Assembly (NCBI GenBank): GCA_026419785.1
Contig: JAODTK010005660.1
Coordinates: 186,001-250,000 of the forward strand
Direction: 5' to 3'
DNA: 64,000 nt
Source: Sclerodactyla briareus
Taxonomy: Eukaryota > Echinodermata > Holothuroidea > Dendrochirotida > Sclerodactylidae
Positions 45,235-56,702 of the stretch are shown one piece after another. A program made the translations under genes and the position numbers. The notes beneath the pieces were generated by a model. The model worked only from the letters and a program-made list of their open reading frames with translations, was not told where the DNA came from and did no database searches. The stretch's first letter is position 1; every line of letters starts with the position of its first letter.

Positions 45235-45875
45235 TTTGCAACCTACGTGTATGCTTTGAAGTCCATAGATGTTTATAATCTCCTGATATCCTGCTTACAA
45301 GTTTTTCCGGTGTTAACCCCTCCTAACTGCACTGATCATCTTGAACTAGTACGTAGAACATTAAAAACAAACAAAAACAACAGGGTCCTCCCCCTTTATA
45401 TCTGCAACCTACATACTACTTCGGAAGTTCTTGGTCTTGGCAATTCCTTGATATCGTGCATGCTCATAAGCTGCTTAGCCTTTGACCTCCCCTGACTTTG
45501 ATCACTTCTATGAAAACAACGTTCTTCCTCATTATATTAGCCAGCTACATATCTACTGTATTAATGCTTGGATTCCTTGATGTCGTGCTAACAAGCTCTT
45601 TCGGTTTTTTTTTTACATCTCTTGACCTCTCCATGACCTTGAGCTAATACCAAAAAACAATAAAGTTTTCTCCCTTCACAACTATTTTGAAGTTATTTAA
45701 TGTTTGTAATCTCCTGATATCGTGCTCACGGTTTTACCTCTCCTGACCCTGAATAACCTTGAACTGGTAAGGAAAACAATGAGTACTTTCTTTCCATGTA
45801 AGCAAACCCTATTGCCTAATTAATTTTGAACTCTATAAAGTTTTGCGCTGTGGAGATATCCTGCACACACACATA
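45235..45875. repeat. Diverged tandem array, about 130-163 bp monomer, four to five copies
   Basis: The word (C/T)TCCT(T)GAT(A/G)TC(G/C)TGC recurs at about 45280, 45443, 45573 and 45709, with a weaker GAGATATCCTGC at 45850. Between the anchors each copy has a CTTTTTCGGTTTTACCTCTCCTGACC-like segment, a TGAACTAGTA.GAAAACAA segment and AGTTCTCCCTTT. A 87-codon frame (45232-45495) is a by-product. It ends 25 bases before the MITE at 45900. Confidence 0.75.
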
Positions 45876-45899
45876 CATCATGCTTGCGTGACTATATAC

Positions 45900-46102
45900 T
45901 ACACTCTTAAAAATGTTGTGTAACTAGCTCACCTATCCCGGTGTTGGGTAAGAAATTAAACAATTATTGTGTATAGTCCGCCCGATTTGTGTAATTTTTA
46001 CACAACCTTTACATAGTGTTGTGTAATTTCTTACACAACACCGCGATGGGTATGCTAGTTACACAGTGTTATGTAATTATACACAACATTTTTTAGAGTG
46101 TA
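45900..46102. mobile_element. Complete 203-bp Tc1/mariner-type palindromic MITE
   Basis: The left end TACACTCTTAAAAATG.TTGTGTA (45900-45922) is the inverted complement of the right end ending TTTAGAGTGTA (46080-46102), with one mismatch over 23 bases. The outermost TA on each side can be the TA target duplication of Tc1/mariner-type insertion. Inside, a second palindrome pairs CGGTGTTGGGTAAGAAATTAAACA with TGTGTAATTTCTTACACAACACCG, so nearly the whole element folds on itself. There is no coding capacity. Decayed or related copies lie at 3.25 and 43.55 kb. Confidence 0.88.
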
Positions 46103-46571
46103 GATTCATTTTGCCTTCGGCAAATTATAAGAAGTACTGGCAGTCATATTCACACAACCAATTGAGATCTTGAAAGTATTGAGCTGTACGCCGTATTTCA
46201 GTATTTAGGCTACGACTGACTAAGAGGTTACTAAAGGCGAATATTCGTACATCCTGAAGACTAATAAACATACACACATACACATCTTACGTACTAAAAC
46301 ACGACAGTAAAGTAGGAATATTAAAATGTTCAGAATTGTTGGACAAAATTACCATCTGGCAATACTGTTGAATAGAGCAAGGAGCCATGGAAAATGTGAT
46401 TCCCTTGATTAGGCCAAGGACGTGCAACGCCACTTTTAATTACCGGTTCGCGACCGACCTCCAATGAGTTCCGAGTTTGATAATGAAAAGTCAAAATAAT
46501 AGCTCAAGGGACGTCTGATCGTTTACATTTTCCTCAGGGGAAGCAAATGAAATAAACGCCTATGTGCAATG

Positions 46572-46870
46572 TGCATGGGTCTTGATAACATTGATTTCCC
46601 ATCAGGGTGGTTCAGTACTCAACTCGACATTTATCTGACAGAGTCAATGTAACACAATCTGCTATTTTTACACACATCAGCCATGACACCTTCATATCTT
46701 GTTCTAAAAACGTCAAAACATATTTCAGCGAATGCAACCACATATGAAACACCTCCTACTAGAAAAACTAGGTACGAGGTGTCCGATGAGCTACTGAATA
46801 TCACAGGTTAGGCTAAAACGAAGTCCAAAGCTTCTGGGAAGACAGAGTGGCTTCTCAGCGTAATTAAATT
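46572..46870 (+). repeat. Local duplication, copy 2 (empty), related to 43280-44095
   Basis: It matches copy 1 in order but reads straight through CCGATGAGCTACTGAATATCACAGG (46783-46807), where copy 1 has the 495-base insertion. Its right end meets the Helitron-like element H2. Confidence 0.75.
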
Positions 46871-46879
46871 TCCGCGACC

Positions 46880-47474
46880 CTGGAATTGTTCGGGATATTA
46901 TGGTTTTGGGTGTGTAGCCTCCGCCGTCCCAGGCTCCGCCGCCGGAAACTTTAGGCGTTAGCGCAATAACTCCTGAACGCTTTATCCGATTGATCTGAAC
47001 TTGGTAAACATGTGCGCTCTAGTGAATTCTCGAACGAATTCGAAAGTGGGCATCACTGCAATGCTGGGGGACGCTAATTAAAAAGTTAGTCAGATTTGAG
47101 CGCAACTTGGTGTTTGGCTACAATTGATCCGAAAAATTGGAGGTCATTCCAAGGCGAAAAAAAAAAAAAAAAACATCAGAGGTCCAATTTGCATAATTTA
47201 TGCGATTTTCCGAACTTTGTCAGATTTGAACGAAACTTGGTGCATGGGGGAAATATTTGTTCCTGACAAAGTTTAATGTCATTTCACAAGGTCACATGTC
47301 AAATTTGCATAATCCATGTAACTTCCATGGATTACAACAAAACTTGGTGGATAAAGGCTATCTTGGTTTCTGACCAAAATGGAGGTCTTTGTGAGTGGTA
47401 CATATCTACTTCTTCCCAATGATTGCTCAAAAGCGGGATATATACGTGGGCGGTTACCGCCTACACATGTCTAG
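46880..47474 (+). mobile_element. Helitron-like non-autonomous element H2
   Basis: The 5' block GGGATATTATGG...GTGTGTAGCC.CCGCCGTCCCAGGCTCCGCCGCCGG, GGCGTTAGCGCAATAACTCC and CCGATTGATCTGAAC matches H1 and H3. The interior has two to three monomers of AATTTGCATAAT...GAACTTTGTCAGATTTGAACGAAACTTGGTG. The 3' end has GATTGCTCAAAAGCGGGATATATAC, an 8-bp stem with a 3-nt loop (GTGGGCGG-TTA-CCGCCTAC, 47446-47464), 6 nt, and CTAG at 47471-47474, then TT. A short hairpin followed by CTAG and a T flank fits the Helitron 3' signature. The 5' boundary is uncertain by about 20 bases. Confidence 0.58.
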
Positions 47475-49162
47475 TTATTTCAGTTATCCGACTTGCTTGA
47501 GTCAGGGATATAGCCATAATCTCATCGACGAAGTAGGGCTGGTGGGTGAGGGTGGTTAAACACTGCCTTTAAGCCTACTAATAATCGTTCTAGTTCTCGT
47601 ATGAGGCAGCGTTCTAGTTATCGTATGAGGCACTTCCAATCTGGGTAGGGTAGGGCATTTTTAAGGATAATCTCAAAATGAATCTCACCCTCGAAACGTT
47701 GACCAATTTGACTGCAATCGAATTAACCTATACTTCTGAGATAATGGATTTACCCTCATTCGTGTAATCGAGATATTTCAATATGGATTTCCGATAACTT
47801 CAAGGAAAATAGAGATGAAGTAGAAGGAGAAGGAAAATACACCCTATAAGTTTACATTTCCAACTTATTACTCCCCAAATCAAATTTCAAATTTTATTTC
47901 AATTTATTGTTAATTGGTGAGTGTATCTTTGAGTATACCTCTGATGTTAGCAAGATGAGTATATCCATTGTTCCACTGGGTGAGTTTACAAGGAAAATTC
48001 TGTGAATCTCGTGTATCCTTTGATATAGCATTACCACATGAGAATAGCATTACTGTATTAACTGTGTAGGCCCGAATCCATGTGTAGACGCAGTGGTGCA
48101 TTGTTTCAACAGATACACCAAGATATTTAGTGCTTCAATGTCATATGTGTATAATATCAAACTCCTTAGTACTTGTCCTTGAACTGCCTTGAAGAAAATC
48201 AGCCCATAATTAGTGTTTTGAATTATTTTGCTGACATCACTGCTTGAAAAATGTTCCCTTCCAGGATGTACACACGTTCCCTTCCAGGGAGTAAATCTAC
48301 CGTGAATTTCAACAATGCCAAACACTGGACGTGGTTATAAAACATTACCAACGCACAGGGTAATTATTGTCCCCAATATAAAGGAGCTAAGATACAGGGA
48401 CTGCTTGCCAAAATATATATATTTGTCGGATTTTGTCATAGTGCAGTAGGGGTCACCCCGCGGCTGGAGGGATAGTGGGCAACATGGCTATGACAATATG
48501 GTTTGATGGCAGATGTTCAGTTAACAATATTCATTACTATATTACTTCGTGAATTTTGAGACTCGTGAAATCCGGGGGGTAAGGTCGTGAGGGCGGTAAA
48601 TGATATCACTGTCGGAGGCACTATGATCCTGTGTCTTGTAAGCATGTAGGGCCAATTGCCCTGGCACATGATTTTAGCCAAGACGCGTATCACGGAACTT
48701 TGAGCCGTTTAGTAGCCCTTTCTTATTCGTTTGATTCAGTCGGGGATCTATGTGTAATGTGTGTGAGAGTGGGTGTGTGCGTGCGTGTGTATGTATGTAT
48801 ATATGTATGTACGTATTCCTGTAAAACATTGTATATATATGGTAGTCTGGAGTAGCATGATCGGGTTGTCCCAGGACTGAAAAAATGGGCCCGGTAATAA
48901 GAGAAGTAAGGGTTTGGCTAATACCTCAGTATCATGCCGCTCGTGGCTCCCACATCGGTGACGAAACGTGCCCGGATTTATGGCAATGATCACTGACCGA
49001 TTGAGGTCTCCCTATTTCAAGGAGGTCTGTCAAGTGCTTTTATGGTAATATCTACCGTAATCTATAAGTCTTCATTTAAATATATTTATTGCATTCCATT
49101 ATGTATCGCTTGTAATTATGGGATTCATTGTTACTGTGTCGAAATATGCAATAAACAGTCCA
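47475..49162. other. No supported gene; overlapping unrecognised minus frames at 47910-48325
   Basis: The minus-strand frames 48325-48050 (91 codons) and 48101-47910 (63 codons) overlap. The second ends in TAA shortly before AATAAA-type words (about 47895-47910 on the minus strand), which is reminiscent of a 3' gene end. I recognise no family in either and see no splice evidence. CGTATGAGGCA with GTTCTAGTT is repeated at 47588 and 47611. A GT/TATG-rich stretch lies at 48757-48811. Confidence 0.35.
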
Positions 49163-49246
49163 TATGTATGTATGTATGTAGGTATGTATGTATGTAGGTA
49201 TGTATGTATGTATGTAGGTATGTATGTATGTATGTATGTATGTATG
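49163..49246. repeat. (TATG)n tetranucleotide microsatellite
   Basis: About 21 TATG units with four TAGG interruptions (GTAGGTATG), suggesting higher-order duplication of a block of roughly 12-20 bases. Confidence 0.97.
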
Positions 49247-49467
49247 TGCGCCATCCTAGGGGGTCATGTGGGGCCGGTGTGTGAGGCCGGCTGCTGAATT
49301 GAATTGGAGGTGGGGTACTACATTCATATTACCTAAACGAGTATTGAGTCAGGGTGGTTACGGCGCGTGGCTGGCATCCCCCGTGCGCGCTCACTATTTT
49401 ATTATATCTGGCAACACCACAAACTTCTCAGTGGAATCATGCCTCTACGTCATGAGATCCCTACCAT

Positions 49468-49840
49468 CAAACAGTCAAAAGAACGTTTAATGCTCTGAAT
49501 AATATACATCGGCAAGCTGCTAGATTTTGCAAGTCAGAATTCGATAGAGAACATGGAACTGTTACTAGAATCTTTGAAGAACTTGACTGGAAACCGCTTG
49601 AAATAGAAAGGAGGACAAACCATGTCATAAATGTTGTATACAATGTGATCCATCTTGTCGACATACCTCTCTTGAAATATGTTCCAGGAACAACGTGGTA
49701 CAAGAGGACATGCCCAGAAGTTTATTCGGCCCGTAACAATTAGCTTATAAATATAAATAAAACTTCCGCTACAACGTGATTGGAATTGTTTATCATCCCA
49801 AGTCGATAACATCAAAACTCTAAACGAGTTTAAACGCTAA
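49468..49840 (+). pseudogene. Decayed LINE 3' end (CR1/L2-like C-terminus)
   Basis: From 49480 the frame reads RTFNALNNIHRQAARFCKSE, then HGTVTRIFEELDWKPLEIER and a CPEVYSARNN end at a stop near 49740. After a frameshift, FPLQRDWNCLSSQVDNIKTL and NEFKR, then a stop at 49838-49840. This is the stereotyped C-terminal end of such ORF2 proteins (RQAARFV, LGW.PLE.RR, RDWN.LP, SFK). The upstream sequence does not continue the frame, so the copy is 5'-truncated. A frameshift shows it is dead. Confidence 0.88.
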
Positions 49841-50430
49841 CTGTAGAGCCAATCCAGACCCCAACATAACCTTCTTGGCTCTCAAATGTTGTCCAGTGGA
49901 TGTTTTGCCGCCTATTAGATCCAGATCCCGACATTCTGAAATTTGTTGTGTTCATTTTACTAGCTGTCGCTTGGGTGTTTCAGCTCTGAGGTACGGGCTA
50001 GCTGTTATGCGATTGAAGGGCAAGTTAGTCGTTGTCAAGGATGTGACATGTGGGTAGATTTTCACAGATCGGGATCGAGCTTTAACAGTTTAAGGGAGTT
50101 GTTAATGTTTAGGAGGCTAAGAAGGATGGGTTCGTTCATACGCGATCTGATTGTGTTAAACTGTCCGAGTTTGAAGCGAAATTGAGGGCGCGTGCATTAG
50201 TGGCAGAATACGACTTCTTTTCTGAGCATGTACATTTCCCTACTCGGAAGCACAATATTGTGGGTGTAGTCTTGAGTAGTATTATTCCTGATTCATGGAC
50301 AATGTAGGAGTATCGGTAAGCTTGGTGCAAGTGATGGCCGTGTTGTAGCATTTCATGTGTTTTGTTCAGAACTCGTTTCTTGTTCCAGAAGGCGGATTTG
50401 TATGATATTACCGGATTCCTGAGTGAAGTA
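49841..50430. other. No clear feature; possibly more LINE sequence
   Basis: It lies between two LINE fragments on the same strand. I could not align it with confidence to an endonuclease domain. Confidence 0.35.
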
Positions 50431-51262
50431 ATTTAGCCTGATTTCTTATTTGGTTTAATTGCTGTTGACTCATAGATTGGTTTTTCCCTTGGCAGTTTTG
50501 TGAGGGAATGAGAGTGTACATTCGTTGGATTATCGTGCGTAATACGAATAAAAAGCATTGTTGGATGACAAGGGATGTTTTTCACAAAATGAAACGGAAT
50601 TTGAGGTGTTTTATCGTTCTGTAGGCTCCTTGTCATATATGGATCATTCAGCAAAGCTCAACAAAAGTTACTCAAGCAATTACTCAAGTTTATGGTGCCA
50701 AATGGGATTTTGAGAAGAAAGTTGCCTCCAATATTGAGGACAATTTTCATGCGTTTTTCACCTATATTAAGCTGAAAGTGAAAAAAAAATAAACACAGCA
50801 TTGGTCCTTTATCAGATCCAGTGGTTAGCGAGATATATCTAGGGTTTTCAACAGTTATTTCTTTCTCCTCGGTTTCCTATAGAAAGAAGAACTTTGATAA
50901 TTTTGATAACCTCGTTGTTATCTCTTAGTAATGTATTAGCAATGTGGTTTGTACGCCTGGCTAAAGAAACAGCAGAAATTTAGGAACTATAAAGCTCTTG
51001 GTCCGGACGTATAGTTAACCTGTTTCTCCTAAAGTCATTTGTTGATCAATTATTTGTTCTGTTAGCTCTCATTTCAATGAAAACTCTACCAGAAGGTGTG
51101 GTGCGAGGATTGGAGGGAGGCAAATGTTTCCAGTGTGATTTGCAAAGTGACGGAATCAATTATTAGAAATAATTGGGGGTATTGTTTCAATGATTTTAAT
51201 CTGATTTGTGAGTCTCAGTATGGTTTCAGATAAAATCGTTCGTGCTCGACCAATTCGTTGGG
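50431..51262 (+). pseudogene. Decayed LINE ORF2 middle part (pre-RT linker to RT motif 2)
   Basis: Pieces in order: IIVRNTNKKHCWMTRDVFHK (about 50530-50595), AKWDFEKKVASNIEDNFHAF (about 50698-50760), SIGPLSDP (about 50801-50825), KALGPDV (about 50991-51012), ANVSSVICKVTESIIRNN (about 51121-51174) and SQYGFR (about 51214-51231). They match the linker and first RT blocks of CR1-like elements and resemble the 7.6-kb copy. Stops and frameshifts are frequent. The sequence switches at about 51262 to a different LINE family. Confidence 0.85.
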
Positions 51263-52040
51263 CCTTCAGGTGCCAGGGACAAGACTAAGATCCAGTCTCT
51301 TGTGGAATCTTGGACAGTGCTGCTGGGCAGCCAGATGTTGGGCGAGAACGTGGAAGTGACCAAGTCATTTGTTTACCTCGGCAGTGTCATTAGTGACTCT
51401 GCTTCTTGCGAGCCCGAGGTCAGTGGACGCCTTGGACTGGCATTTGGCGGCATGAATCACTAGATAGTGGTGTCTGGCGTCGCGTTATCTGAGCAAAAGA
51501 ATTAAGCTCCGTGTTTTTGGACGCTCAGTGCTGGGCTGAGACGGCGATTAGATTCCTTTTTTACTACCTCGCTTTGCCGCATCCTCGGTTACCGATGGCA
51601 GGATCACGTATCTCATGCCAGGGTTCTCGGGGGGCGGGGTAGTGAAGGTATAGCGGTTAACTACCTGATTCGCGATCGCCAACTGCGCTTCTTATGACAT
51701 ATGGCGCGCTTCCCGGCGGACGATCCTACCCACTGCGTCCTGTGGCACAGGATCCGGTGGGTTGGGGCCGACTGCCGGGACGCCCCCGTAGCTCATGGTT
51801 GGCACAGCTTGTGGGTACACCAGGGAGTTGGGAAAGGGGGGGGGGGGTGGGGCCAGGGCCCAGGCCTGGTCGCTTGCCTGGAAGAGGCCGGCGTGGCTGG
51901 CCTCTCCCGAACGCCCCTCTCTACGCGGTGCTTGAAACTTCATCGCCCGCCACGACGGCCCACAAGCTGATTCTTGTCCTGGGGTCGCGTGCGGGCCGCG
52001 TGTGGTCGCCTGGGGCAGTGGAGGCATGAGCCGAGCCGGG
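51263..52040 (+). pseudogene. Decayed LINE 3' end, second family
   Basis: A clean frame to 51463 reads KTKIQSLVESWTVLLGSQML, then ENVEVTKSFVYLGSVIS and SCEPEVSGRLGLAFGGM, the region after RT motif D/E. Then RRRLDSFF, TSLCRILGYRWQDHVSHAR (about 51545-51620), RQLRF, HMARFPADDPTHCVL (about 51698-51742), GRPRSSWLAQL (about 51778-51812) and GLVACLEEAG (about 51868-51897). The blocks are spread over three frames with a G run at 51836-51849. The same blocks in the same order occur at 40503-40880. Local GC content (51690-52030) is well above its surroundings. Confidence 0.88.
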
Positions 52041-54877
52041 AATCGGCCGCTTCCTTAGCGAGTATTTCGACGTACCGAAACGCTACGGTAGGGTTCATGG
52101 ATGTACGTGTGCGCATGCCTCGTGAGGCTCGTGGGTCCTATGTATGTGTGTAAGCTGGCCTAATTGGAGTGGTGTATACGTACACTCACTCCCTAACAAG
52201 TATTCATTTCGGCAGTGTGTGCGCCTTTGTAGGAAGCACCAACGCTCTCCAAAGTTCTTAATGTAGCGTAAATACCAAAGGCCTCTCGGAGCTTTTCCAA
52301 ACCATAGAAGGTAGAATTTCACTTGAACGAAAATGAGACAGTAGCCTTGTGGAAAATAATAAAAATGAACACAGGAAAAAACGAGAATGAGACCAGAACC
52401 TCTAAAAGAAGAGAAGAAAGATTAATGACAGTGCGATGTACAAAAGTAAATGGGTATATGAAAAAATGTAAACGTGAGGACACATTTCATATGAAGATGA
52501 TCACAGAGAACATGCGTGACGTTGCTGCCACTTTACTATGTCGGAAAATACAATACACATTTTCACACACGACACGGCATTGAGGCCCTCCCTGAGTACT
52601 GCTGGCCACAAAATATAGCTATTATCCTAATTTTGTAATCTAGCATAATCTGATAACGATGTCATATCACCTCCGGGCTATCATAGCCTATACCATGGGA
52701 ATTTACGCTGGTACAAAAAACAAGCCATCGGCGGCCCAGACGCGAATTTCGACATTTTTATTGTTCAGCTGGTTGGCGGGTTCAACTATAAACATATGGA
52801 TTCCATAAAATCCACCTGATTTCAATGGAGAAAAAATATATTTCCGATGAAAGCTGTTACGATGTGGCCAGAATTTATCTGGAAGCTCACAACACTGAGA
52901 AGCAACGGTTCGCGCGGAAATGGAATTCCTTCTATCTGCCGGACACTCGACCTTCCTTTATTTGTTCATTGGTCCAACGAATATGACGAGACCGTGCGGG
53001 AACAAGGATTTACAACTCAGTCACAACCAGCCCTGGATGAACTCGGGCCATTTTAGGCCTGACCCAAGGGGGCTATTGCGGCATACCTTATCCGTCAGTA
53101 TTTGAGTAGCTCCTCGGAATTGTTTCGGCCGGGATTTGAATAGCGCAGAAAAGGCTAGGCAAAGTCTGGAAAAAATTATCGTACTTTACAACAAATTACT
53201 GTATAGTATTCTAAGGTACAGTAGGGCCTATAGTAGTAGGCCTACTAGTAGTTCTATTATCCCCGCGTAATTGGTTTGTCGAGGCGGATAGACCTCGAAC
53301 TGACGAAGAACAGTCGAATAGTGGAACTATGGTGTATATGGACGTTCCTTGATCCCATGAAGAGAGCGCCCTACTGTAGGTAGCGGTTATACAGAGTCTG
53401 TCCTGCAATGCCTTGCTAATGTGATTACGTAAGTCTCAACTCCTCTGCTACCTCCCAAATACGGTATGACGGTGGCGATGGACGTGAGTAATCCGCTTAT
53501 TTCAGCTTATATTGATGTTAGCGCTTGGGTTCCATAGATGCAGAAGTTATAGGCCCTATGCGCTTTGCGAGGAATTGTCGATATTTTAGAAGGAATTAAA
53601 CTGTATTATGAAAGGGCCTTGAAAATTTAGCAACGCGTGGATAAGGACGTTTGAATTGCTTTATGAGGAAGATATTCCATAGAATTAATTTATCGTGTGC
53701 GGTTTTATTGCCGCATCCGTGCACATGTAAAACCAAAAAAGTGTTTTGTTTTTTTTTTTGCCTATATACTCAGTATTCGTCGCTTTTTATTTCGTGGTGG
53801 ATATTGTTGCTGCTGCGGAACTTGTTTCTATCTCTGTAAACCAATTGCAGCTCATCAGTATCATGTTTGTACTCGCATGAGTCTGTCATTTATGGTGTCT
53901 GCCACATAGGAAGACCACATTCGCATCTATGAAGCTAGCCCTATTCCCTGCCTATATGGTATCATAAGTGAGTAAAAATACCCCAACTATTTGCATGATA
54001 TTTATATCTTAACGAGGATCACTAGTATATATAGGTCCTACTTATAAGCAACGTGCAGAAGTCAATTCATAGTAGAATAACAAGAACAAACCATCAGGAT
54101 TTGGTGGCGATACACCCACAAATGAGTGAAATATTGTGATTTTTCTGACTTGCGCCATTGACTGCTAACACAAAGTTCTCGCTATGAATGAGAATTCGTT
54201 CGCACGTTGCCTATAGGTCCGCTTTATAGTGGAACAAAAACAGCACATAACAAAACTACGACGGCACATAGCCTTAGGCTTATTAGCCTATCAGAACATT
54301 AGCAAACGCATAGGAACTAACCTCTTTGAGTATGTTTCTTCCGTCTTTCTACTAATCCCATCAAGGTTCTAAACGGCAAAGCCGTAAATGCACCGAGTCT
54401 ATACTAAACGGCGTTCGCATAGCCCCTTTGTAGTTTAAATTGGTCACATGAATGTATTTACGGTAATACTTCCATACATACGATTTTACGAAGCACGCAT
54501 TAAAACTTGAACGTTGGACGAGGGGACCGACGTGAGTATCCGACTTACACTGTTGCGCGAACAGTGATTTCTTTCCATTCACCTCGCGAACGACCGGAAA
54601 GAATGCAAAGTATTGTTGTTGACATGTACAGACACACAAAGAATGGAGTGACCATAGTGGTCTCTCCTAATTCTAGCTTGTTTATTAAATTCCTTCACCT
54701 TTTTTTAAGAATTTACATTGTAGGCCCTAAGGTATTTTCAGTAAAATTAATGACTATCATATTGGATCAACATTTCTGCGTCCCCACCTATCAGTTCAGA
54801 CTGTTCCATTGTCAATAGAGGGACACTATGAAAGCTCAAAAAAAAATTTCCCCCTAAATTTCAGTAGCATCCTTAAG
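52041..54877. other. No supported gene
   Basis: Short frames only, for example a Lys/Glu/Asn-rich 86-codon frame at 52323-52583. At 53219-53252 a run of GTAGGGCCTATAGTAGTAGGCCTACTAGTAG forms a small palindromic patch. Confidence 0.5.
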
Positions 54878-54945
54878 GCCAATGGCCATGTAACAGATTT
54901 GCTTCTAACTAGCACAGGTGAAAATCGGTAGACTCAAATCGGCTG
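54878..54945. repeat. Dispersed repeat, paired with 7140-7205
   Basis: AAGGCCAATGGCCATGTAACAGATTTGC...AACTAGCACAGGTGAAAATCGG, same orientation as the partner. Confidence 0.65.
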
Positions 54946-55899
54946 ACATTTGGCCTGGGTTTTCTGCTGTCATAATGTGATAAATAGAAAGTATCAAAAG
55001 TCCTGTCCCCTATTTACATGACCATTGGCCTTTAACGTTGAACTTGATCAATGCAACATCAAATTCACATGACTTAGTATTTTAATGAGACTGATCCATT
55101 GTTTGAAGAGGAGAGGTATTATTTTATTTATTGGATTGTGAGTCGGTCATCCTCTAAAAATGCTGTGGTGTCGGTAGGTGGTTGTTGGTGTAATATAGTA
55201 GAATTTATTTCAGTCACAAGTTAATGAGCTACCCAGGTCCCGGATTTACATCTGTGGGGGCCCTGGGCATAGACTCACGTGGGGCCCCAGCTCCGACAAA
55301 TAAGGTTCGTCTATGAAAAATTCAAAGCTGCCTAACCGGTTTGTGCCACCCCCTGGGTCTTTTCCCGCTCCCCCTTCCGCACACATACGTGGGCACTAGC
55401 AATATACTGAATATATTTGATTAACGCGGCGAGATTCAATTAGGGCACTTTCTAACGTATAACAAAGTTGGTGCGTCTCGCGCCGACCCCAAGACTTTCC
55501 CCACCCACCCACCTCCGACCAGAATTACTATCCTAGCAAAAAATTGTATTTCGCTATTCCCGTGGAAACCTACCTTATCATGATTTTGCATGCTTTCTGT
55601 TTAGATAAATCCCGCACAACGTCACTGAAGTCAGTTCTCGTAGATGTCATACTCGATGCTCAATGGCTTATAAGCGGTAGACCGGTACTCCCCATATTCG
55701 CTCTGAGCTGTGTTTTTATTTATTTTATTATGAATTTCATTTTACTAACAGACCGCTCACCGCTGCAGTTTGAAACCATTAGGACCAGGTGTATACCATG
55801 CGAAGTACGATTCAACATTTGAACGGGCATTACCGGCCCTTGTCGTGAATCCACTATATAACGCTCTGTGGCGTGACTGCAGTCCGGTTGGCTCACCCA
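54946..55899. other. No supported gene; probable transposon terminus at 55232
   Basis: CCAGGTCCCGGATTTACATCTG (55233-55254) followed by GGGGGCCCTGGGC...GGGGCCCC is a G/C-rich, palindromic start like that of invertebrate DNA-transposon ends. The partner end was not found. A 92-codon frame (55544-55822) is unrecognised. Confidence 0.35.
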
Positions 55900-56060
55900 G
55901 GTCGTAACGAGCGGGGGTATGATTTGGGGGTGTCACACCCACCCAATAATTTTCGGTCTCCGTCGGCCACTTTTCGGTCTGTCAGCAAAAAGGATAAAGA
56001 GGAATGAAAAGAAGACGAAAAAAGGAGAAGAGATACCGAAGAGGTAGAAGTAGACTGTCT
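55900..56060 (+). mobile_element. Repeat family with GTGTCACACCC...AATAATTT, copy 2
   Basis: GTAACGAGCGGGGGTATGATTTGGGGGTGTCACACCCACCCAATAATTTTCGGTCTCCGTCGGCC, then CTGTC and an A/G-rich segment, parallel to 36888-37075. Confidence 0.6.
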
Positions 56061-56185
56061 TATGAAACTAGCGAAAGAGTGGAAGGCAAGGAGAATGGAA
56101 GTAAGGGAGTGAATGTGAAGACAAACCGGGAATAAATCAACAAACTGAAGCCAATACCATAAATCTATTATCGGCTATTTTACTT

Positions 56186-56686
56186 TTGGCTCTTCATCTA
56201 ATGGCCCCCATCAGCGCTGGCAAGGAATGGCAGGTCGGCGGCAAATCAGATAATGTGACGCCCGTCGCCGGTCGTGAATTGACCAGTGACCGAGGTCTGT
56301 CGGCAATTGGCAGAGAGGAAATAGAGGCGTTAGCGTTTGACAATATATTTTTCATGATGAGTTGGTGTTTGACAGTTTCTTTGACATTTTTTGTTCTTGG
56401 TCCTAGATCCAAAGATTACATACATTTTTGCAAGACTATGGTGTACCTGCACTGCGTGACTGCAGTCGGTTGGTCATACCGCTATCCTAGGTGGTATTCG
56501 TTATCAACAAAGAGTTTTGAGAAAATCCCTGATTGTACCAGCTCGATTTCACAATACGATTATGAAAATTTTGGGGACCCTGTTTGTGGGGGGGGCCACG
56601 GGCCACGTGCCCCGTCGGCCATGCTTAAATCCGGCAATAGAGCTACCACCACAATGAGTGCGGAAATGCAAAAGAATAATTTGTAG
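56186..56686 (+). other. Unrecognised 166-codon open frame
   Basis: The translation has one hydrophobic segment near its middle (SWCLTVSLTFFVLG) and a Gly/Pro-rich end created by a G run at 56590. No domain, signal, splice context or paralogue is visible. It directly precedes the CAGGGGCGTAG element at 56703. Probably chance. Confidence 0.12.
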
Positions 56687-56702
56687 AATAATTACCATTG
56701 GT

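Noticed and set aside
47910-48325. Possible 3' end of a minus-strand host gene
   Set aside because: Two overlapping frames and nearby AATAAA words are suggestive, but no family, splice site or continuous coding frame could be shown.
51692-52029. Paired 111-codon frames on opposite strands
   Set aside because: Both lie in the GC-rich LINE 3' end; the plus-strand blocks match the LINE in three shifting frames, so neither is an independent gene.
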